A stretch of DNA of 64,000 nt from Symsagittifera roscoffensis (Eukaryota; Xenacoelomorpha; Acoela; Convolutidae), in NCBI RefSeq assembly GCF_963678635.1, contig NC_087064.1, positions 40,763,165 through 40,827,164 of the forward strand, in the 5' to 3' direction. Numbering within the stretch: position 1 is the stretch's first letter; the number at the start of each line of letters is the position of its first letter. A program made the translations under genes and the position numbers. The notes under the pieces are model-generated. The model was not told the DNA's origin. It did no database searches and worked only from the letters and a program-made list of their open reading frames with translations. Below are positions 56,745-64,000 of this stretch, piece after piece.

Positions 56745-58044
56745 CTTTAACAAGAAAGACATTTTTCTTCTTTTAGTAATCTGTTTCAAATTCCTGATAT
56801 TACTAATTGTGAAAATGAAAATATATAAAAAAGGCACTAATAACCTTTGCACTAGCGACAATACTCCTAATCATTTTCATAGAAGAATTTTATAACCAAC
56901 ATAAATTGGTTAAAAAAAAAACAAAGTATCGTTCAAAATTTCTAATCATTAACCCACACAACAGTCCTCGCCGACTACAACACCCCAGGAATTTCCAACA
57001 ACACCAACATCCAGTCAGACAAACCAACCTCAATCATCTGCATGTGTTTAATTTCAAGAAATTCCATATACATTTGAAGAAAGATGTTCACTATTATCAG
57101 AACCTTAAGAACCTGTAGTTAGCCACGCATCCCTAAGCAAACCACAATACGAACCAACATATAATATATACCCTTCCCTTCAAAAAGACCTAAATAGAAC
57201 AAGAAACCCAAGTCAAAACCAAAATAGAACCACAATAAATAGACAAATCATACATCCAAAACGAGATAGGAATTTTACAACTCCCAGAGTTCATTTTAAC
57301 ATACCCTCATCAACAACTCAAAATCTCTTAGATCTTTCCAGCAGTACAACCAAAAATACCCCCAACATTACAATCTAGCTCACAAAAAAACACTCCAAAC
57401 ATACCATTGGGCTACTTAGGATCTCCCCCAACAAATTCGTGAAAATCCCTTTAACCCCCCAACTTCAACACAATGGGTGACACAAGTTTTCACTCAAGGT
57501 GAACCAAACTTGGTAATTGAACCAATATATATCTCATCAGAAACAACTTTGTAACTGCCAGAAACCCTCTCACTTCCTTCAACCCCTTCAATAAGTCAGA
57601 TATCAACAACGTCAATTCCTCCAAATTTTCCTTCAAATTCAAACAATAGATTTAAGGAATTTTTGACCCCTACGATTAGATTGGAATACATTCGTAGCAC
57701 CTCCTCCACTATTCAGTCAACAATTCGACAGTAAAGGACTACATAACTGGGCACTAAACAGATTACAATATAGAAACGACATTCATAAAGACATACAGGA
57801 ACACAATATAAAAATCCTTACACAAGACAATTTAACACTTAAATTTGAAACAACAGTGAAATTAAACAATCTAGTACAACAGCCTCTCCCCTTAGCTCCA
57901 CCAAATAAAACAGCTCAATCATTACCTCTCCCATTCTTCGCAACAGAAATGGTCTATAAATACGATAGATATACAAAAAAGACACATGGATACATTACAT
58001 TCTATAATCTCTATTCAGGATTATCCTACACATGTATTTTATAA
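56745..58044 (+). pseudogene. ORF3 of element C
   Basis: Two hydrophobic segments (FLLLVICFKFLILLIV; FALATILLIIFIEEFY, in a shifted frame) are followed by the basic, Pro-rich body (PYTFEER, YPSLQKDLNRTRN, RQIIHPKRDRNF) and the conserved C-terminus DWNTFVAPPPLF, NRLQYRNDIHKDIQEHN. The last open frame, 57856-58044, ends at TAA inside the Env start, overlapping it by 13 nt. Confidence 0.6.
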
Positions 58045-61000
58045 ATAATTTTTCTTTTCTAAACCTACCCTCTCTTAGTTTTTTGAAAAAAAAAAACAAA
58101 TCATAAAAATCCTGCCCCTCGAGCAGGACCCCAAGATTTATTTGTCACACACTATGATCAAGGAGAAAATGAACAAAAACACCTTAAATTAAGTAATTCA
58201 ATGCGAATCTGAACCTTAACAAAATAGAAAAACTAAACATAGTAGCGAGACTTTATACAAAAGCGGCACTTTATACAACATTAACAGGATACAAATTTAC
58301 AGCAACATTCTCCGAGGAAAACGTACATTGTTCTCAAGTCTCAAATTGACACAAAAATAAACTTAATCACGGATATTTTTATCAAAGTAATATGGAAGAT
58401 TTTTACATCTTAGCCCTGAAGAATGTAAAAACGAACTTAACCGATTAAAATTAACTACAAATAAAGGAACAAATTGAACAATAAATTATTTTCAACTTTT
58501 TCTAGGCTCTGCACATCAAGCGGAACTTGAAAGATACCAAGGTCATATAAAATTAGATGACAAATACCCATTCCATGGCGCACATGGACGATTAACTTAT
58601 GATCTCCATGTTAAAAATTGGATAGCAGACATCAGAATAAACAACCCTTCTAACTGCAAAGCTGACACAAAAAACAATGGATATCAGGAAATTGTAATTT
58701 TTGATTGGAAAATCCAACTGAAAAAAGTACAATTAACACGAGATTTAAAAGATGACACTATAATTTAACAAGCACGAGCAACGCCATAAATCAAGTAACT
58801 CAAAGCAAATCTGAACCTTAACAAATTAGAAACAACAAACATAGTAGCGACACTTTATACAACATTAACAGGATACAAGTTTACAGCAACATTCTCAGAG
58901 AAAAAAGTACATTGTTCTCAAGTCTCAATGGAAACAAAAAGAAACTTAATCACAGATATTTTTATCAAAGTAATAAGGAATATTCTTATATCTTAGCCCT
59001 GAAGAATGTAAAAACGAACTTAACCGATTAAAATTAACTACAAATAAAGGAACAAATTGAACAATAAATTATTTTCAACTTTTTCTAGGCTCTGCACATC
59101 AAGCGGAACTTGAAAGATACCAAGGTCATATAAAATTAGATGACAAATACCCATTCCATGGCGCACATGGACGATTAACTTATGATCTCCATGTTAAAAA
59201 TAGGATAGCACACATCAGAATAAACAACCCTTCTAACTGCAAAGCTGACACAAAAAACAATGGATATCAGGAAATTATAATTTTTGATTGGAAAATCCAA
59301 CTGAAAAAAGTACAATTAACACGAGATTTAAAAGATGACACTATAATTTAACAAGCACGAGCAACGCCATAAATCAAGTAACTCAAAGCAAATCTGAACC
59401 TTAACAAATTAGAAACAACAAACATAGTAGCGACACTTTATACAACATTAACAGGATACACGTTTACAGCAACATTCTCAGAGAAAAAAGTACATTGTTC
59501 TCAAGTCTCAATGGAACCAAAAAGAAACTTAATCACAGATATTTTTATCAAAGTAATAAGGAGCATTCTTATATCTTAGCCCTGAAGATTGTAAAAACGA
59601 ACTTAAACGATTAAAATTAACTACAACTAAAAGCACAAATCGAACATTAAAACATTTTCAACTTTTTCCAGACTCATCAAGCACATCAAGCGGAACTTGA
59701 AAGATACCAAGGTTGTATAAAATTAGATGACAAATACCCATTCCATGGCGCACATGGAAAATAACTTTTGATAACTTATGATCTCCATGTCAAAAACTGG
59801 ATAGCACACATCGGAATAAACAACCCTTCTAATTGCAAAGCTGACACAAAAAACAAAGGATGTCAATAAATTATGTTTTTTGATTGTGAAATCCAACTAA
59901 AAAAGTACAATAAACACGAGATTTAAAAGATGACACTATAATTTATCAAGAAATCTGATTACCTTGTAAAAACGACCAAAGATATTGCGATTCAACAACA
60001 AGAACACAAGCAACAATTGTTTGGTTCCCCGAAGACACATGTACCACATTTCAAGTTAAAAAAACACACTCAAGAATGATTAAATTTTATCAAAAAGTTT
60101 AACCGAATCCATCCCTTATGATCCAGTAAACCCCAAAAAAAAACAGACAAAACAATCAACGTTTCAAAAACATCATTCATAAAAAAAATAAAACACGTCT
60201 TCAAAGCTACCCAGAAACAGAACTCGCCTACATATATAACACTCCACTTTATAAAACACAATACTCAGAAATCTTTATAGAATACGAAAAAGGTTTCGAC
60301 ATGAACACAGAAAACCTAATAATTACACCAGATGTAACACACCACGTTCCCAAAAACGACGAAATTTTATACATCCCAGTAACATTTCTAAAAAATGCTG
60401 GAAGAATTGGTGGAAAACTTAGACCACAAGACAAAAGCAGTACACGCTTACAAGAACTATCACTTATGAGCAATACTTATTTTGGTGCAGTTCACTATGA
60501 TATCCAATTAGATATGAAATTAGATTACACAATAAGTCGAATTTTTCAAGAAATGTCACTAACAGAACTAGAAAACGCTTCATCAATTAAGTGAACTTGA
60601 ACGAACACAAATCTTACAATCACTTGCACTTGCAGTATTAAAAAAACCTCATGCAGAACAATTTTTGGTCAGGAAATAGATCAAATTTAATTGATAAAAA
60701 AGAAAAGTATTATGGTATTACACATGTACGAAAAAGGTATCAGCATTATATGTATTTGAAGATGAAAGATAATACAAAAGAATTCCCATATTCTACAAAA
60801 AAAGTACAATGTGTTGAGACGCTTTCTGAAAGAACAGATTTCTGGGATACAGCCTTCCCATGTGAATCTGAAAATAGCCAAAAAATTGTCCAATTAATCC
60901 CCGATGAAGATAAAAATTATCTTCTCACACCATACACAACACTTATGCCACCATTAAAGAAAATTTCACAAGAAGGTATTAAAACTATTGCTAGAAACCC

Positions 61001-61791
61001 AAATTTAGATTTACAATCAAAATGTATTTACTCCAGATCAGATATACAACATCACATCCGCACACAACAATTTTAAGAACTCCTCACAAAACTGGACACA
61101 TTAGAAAGACAAATGCTGAAAAGAACAAAATTTACGAAAACTTGCAGAAATTGCAGGATTTTCAGACATCTACACTCAAGACTACAGTGGATCTTTTAAA
61201 GATAACAAATATTGCATTAACTAAAAGGTGGAAAATACCTATCAAAAATTTCCCCCATCAACATCTTTGTTTTGTAGATATAAAAAAATGAACTACTCGC
61301 CTTTCTAGGATGGCCCTACTACATCTTAGAAAGATTGACTATTTTATATGCAATGTTTCATTTTTTTTGGATTTTTCTTTTCCATATTAGGATTTACAAT
61401 AAAGGAATTTACATGAAGGATTTTCAATACATGCGCAGAACACACACAAGAAAACAAACAAGCAAGTGTAGCACGCATACTTTTCGCAGGATTTTTCGGA
61501 ATATTTTCCACCTCAATTAACAAAATACTTCTAGACGCTCAAATAAGTGAATACTAGAAAAAAATATCAACATCACCCAATACACATGATAATTCACAAG
61601 ACACTAGAAACACAACACCTACTGCACCACAATTACATACATTACAAAATAACCATCCATTGTCTTTAGTACCACGAAATTACAGAAACATATCTCTAAC
61701 AGAGCACATCTCAACAAGTCATAGATACCCACAAAGTCCAGTTACCCACATTGTAGCACAACAACCAAATGTAGACGAGAGGTTTGACTAG
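58032..61791 (+). pseudogene. Env-like glycoprotein of element C, with internal triplication
   Basis: ATG at 58032 overlaps the ORF3 stop. An acceptor-like CTATTCAG ends at 58018. Conserved blocks: VHCSQVS, AELERYQGHIKLDDKYPFHGAHG, NPSNCKADTK, VWFPEDTCTTF, ITPDVTHHVP (60301-60594 open), then SRSDIQHHIRTQQF, FLGWPYYILERL with the membrane segment (61300-61390), and a tail with QASVARILFAGF. The first third is present three times (58186-59946), which adds about 1.17 kb and many stops. Ends at TAG 61791. Confidence 0.65.
58186..59946 (+). repeat. 583-bp tandem triplication inside the Env of element C
   Basis: Units start near 58186, 58788 and 59371. The marker TACAACATTAACAGGATA is at 58275, 58858 and 59441, exactly 583 bp apart. 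Both internal junctions have the same 18-nt filler (AACAAGCACGAGCAACGC). Units 1 and 2 are almost identical, while unit 3's second half is more diverged. Confidence 0.9.
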
Positions 61792-61844
61792 ATTGTAGAA
61801 CCACATACCAATAATTTCCGTTCTCAGAACAACCATCTTTTTAG
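61792..61844 (+). promoter_or_regulatory. Acceptor-like site before the ORF5 ATG in element C
   Basis: CATCTTTTTAG ends at 61844, 6 nt before the ATG at 61851, at the same spacing as in B. Confidence 0.5.
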
Positions 61845-61850
61845 CCTACG

Positions 61851-63596
61851 ATGAGCCGCCAGATTGGATCCCTCAACCGTTCACTTTCATACCCATCCAA
61901 CCTCCAACGTCACTATCAAGTCTCACCACTTTTTGATTTTGCTCCCTACCCTGAATCATTATTTACTAACAACTCACCAAGCATGGACTAAGATAACACT
62001 TCAACGAACACATTTTTTCACAATTTAATAACTCTGATTTTGAAACCCCCGATGAAATTGCAGACTCCGAACCTAGCCCATCCACATTTTCCCAACTACC
62101 TTTCAACCATCCATACTCAACTCCCCTATGGATCTTCTTCAATCCCTTCCTCCTACACTAATGCAACCCAAATCTACTCTTCAATGACCAGTGACCCACC
62201 TGACCACTCTAGCCCCGTCGATACTGAACTTGAAAACGAATTAGATAACTTCACAACCCTTCAACAATAACTACAACACCCTAACACATCACCTCTCACA
62301 GACCATGACATCCTCAGAATCCTCCACATCCCCATCCACTACTGGAGAAACCCAAGCCCACCGAATATTTAAACGAAAACTCCCCGATACCCCATTCCCT
62401 TCCAACCCTCGACCAGCTGAAACCTTCATGAATCGTTCACTTCATACTAACACAAATGAATTTCTTCAAGTATTTTTCTTACCATTTTTTCTTACCATCA
62501 AGTGAATTTCTTCTTACCATTTTTTCTATCACTTACTATCACTCAAATCCTTACAACGACACAACAACTTATGTTAACGAAAATGCATTATTTCCCACAC
62601 TTTCTTGGACCTCATACTATCACTTCAATAACCCATTATCACTCCCAATATATAATAATCCAGATGACAAATTAGGCTATATAATCTCACTACAGCAATT
62701 CACGAAAAACAGTGCGCAGCTATCGGATTAAACCAAGCACTAAATAGATTCACTGCACAAAAAGCTTATATATTTTCAGTTAACCATTATGATCACGCCA
62801 TTGCACGACCCAATGAAGACATCTTTTCAATTGACGATACTAACGCTAACCCCCAACTAACTGAGAAAACTTTCATCATATCCTCATATGTATTTACTAT
62901 CAACTGCATGAATAAAAAAACCTGAACACATCATATCCGCAGCACTTCGCGAAACAAAAGCTTACGACCCTTATTTCAGTAAATTTAACCACTTTTCATT
63001 AACTTTTAATTTCCTAACAGCCAAAAAACGTGACTTACACTGCTCACGTCAAATCATGTTACGCACAAAACAAAGTACACTTACTAACATACACTTACTA
63101 TAAGTTAATACAACACCATGACACAACTAAAACACAATCACGAAACCCACACCATCGATTTCAATTTATTAAGTCTAAATACACTTCACCATTTTTCTTA
63201 AACTTCACAATCTGTATCAAAGACACTAACATGCAAGGAATCCTTAGAAACTAAGACCTTATCAGACAAATGTATAGATTCTGCCCACTAACCCGAGCTT
63301 TTAGTGTTGACGAATCCCATCCACTAATTGTCCCTCACGAATATATACAGCCCGTTGAAATCCCAATCCTAGAATACAAACATAACACCAAAAATAATCA
63401 TAAGCTTTATAGTCTAATCCAAAACACACCGCATGAATTATCACCAAGTAGGGAAGAGCACAAGATCATCAATGTACTTGAAATGCATTGGCCACTACTT
63501 CAGACTAAATATATCATCCGCTTATTTGCTAAACATCTAACAACATCAAACGTCATTCACGATATTTTTCCGAATGGATTTTTTGCTGATGATTAA
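61851..63596 (+). pseudogene. ORF5 of element C
   Basis: Starts MSRQIGSLNRSLSYPSNLQ, continues with an acidic, Pro/Ser-rich part, NELDNFTTLQQ (62040-62270), RIFKRKLPDTPFPS (62305-62505) and a C-terminus (63270-63596) with FCPLTRAF, EYIQPVEIPILE, WPLLQTKYIIRLFAK and HDIFPNGFF. It is the same size and layout as in B. Several stops and shifts lie in the middle. See B for discussion. Confidence 0.65.
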
Positions 63597-63676
63597 GTAA
63601 GTATAATTATGTATTCTACACTAATAATTTCGAAAGACAACTAACCGTTCTTTATAAATGTTTCACTTCTTTTCAG
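63597..63676 (+). other. 80-bp intron-like segment after ORF5 in element C
   Basis: GTAAGTATAA begins immediately after the TAA stop (63594-63596), CTAAC lies inside near 63641, and CACTTCTTTTCAG ends it. This is the best set of splice consensus in the window. Confidence 0.6.
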
Positions 63677-64000
63677 ATCTCATCACACCATTATCTAAAC
63701 CAAACAAAAAACAAATAACAAAATGAAATATTCTTTCTTAGAGTTTCAAAACTCGTATTAACAAATTGCAGTAAAAATCAAAAAGCAGTAGAATTTCTCC
63801 GAAAAGCAGTGAAGTCTTAAATGATCCCCAATGCGATAAATTTCTTCTTACCAAACAGTAAAATCATCAATTAAAAACTTCCCCAAAAGCAGTAAAATTA
63901 TATTCTAACGAAGTAAATTCATTAAAAATTGTAGATAAATTCATACAAGTATTAACCTTTTTACAGGACGCTTCTTTTATAAATTTTGAATCAATCACTC
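63677..64000 (+). other. Start of the 3' non-coding region of element C
   Basis: AT-rich, with repeated AGCAGT(A/G)AA phrases (63765-63900) like those after ORF5 in B. No gene. The 3' LTR is expected about 1.2 kb beyond the window. Confidence 0.5.

Larger units (their letters stand above)
45950..64000 (+). mobile_element. Element C: Ty3/gypsy retrotransposon related to B, 3' LTR outside the window
   Basis: Starts with an LTR-like TGGAACCAG at 45950 and runs through ORF0, hairpin leader, Gag, Pol, ORF3, Env and ORF5 in the same order and orientation as B. Nucleotide similarity is moderate (roughly 70-80 percent in coding blocks by eye), so B and C are different copies of a family and not a recent duplication. 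It is more damaged than B, and its Env contains a threefold tandem repeat. Confidence 0.88.

Noticed and set aside
1-64000. tRNA, rRNA or other structural RNA genes
   Set aside because: I scanned for tRNA-type internal promoter motifs and conserved rRNA segments and saw nothing convincing; a covariance-model search would settle it.

Overview
The window is AT-rich eukaryotic DNA, most likely from an invertebrate animal. It has no bacterial gene organisation. It carries Ty3/gypsy LTR retrotransposons, a CR1-like non-LTR retrotransposon with a PHD-finger ORF1, hAT-type and other miniature inverted-repeat elements, and only two host-gene candidates. I cannot name the species.

Layout: 1-3340 holds a minus-strand CR1-like element whose reverse transcriptase frame is open to the window edge and whose 5' half is frameshifted. 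3358-19556 is element A, an old, rearranged minus-strand Ty3/gypsy element with a large tandem duplication of its 3' genes and no recognisable integrase. 19557-25838 is host sequence: an intronless Asp/Glu-racemase-like gene (21269-22171, minus), several MITEs and foldback repeats, a 29-bp tandem repeat, and the distal exon of a second minus-strand gene. 25839-44506 is element B, a complete 18.7-kb plus-strand Ty3/gypsy element with about 410-bp LTRs and a 4-bp target duplication (CTAC). 44511-44648 appears to be the proximal exon of the gene that B interrupts. 45950-64000 is element C, a third family member in the same orientation as B, cut by the window end.

The most interesting content is the architecture shared by A, B and C. 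The order is LTR, a primer site 2 nt downstream, a small basic leader ORF (ORF0), an array of small hairpins, a long Gag with an Asn/Arg/Ser-rich tail, protease-RT-RNase H-integrase, ORF3 (two membrane segments plus a proline-rich body), an Env-like glycoprotein (signal peptide, cysteine-rich ectodomain, C-terminal membrane segment), and ORF5, a roughly 590-residue protein I do not recognise. Splice-site-like sequences recur at matching positions in different copies: a GTAAGT donor in ORF0 (copy C), AG|GTA before ORF3, TTCAG just before the Env ATG, YAG exactly 6 nt before the ORF5 ATG (B and C), and an 80-86 bp intron right after the ORF5 stop. Together they suggest a large retroelement lineage that makes several spliced subgenomic mRNAs in the manner of complex retroviruses.

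All three copies are inactivated by stops and frameshifts, so gene limits inside them are approximate. They come from comparing the copies by eye, without database searches.
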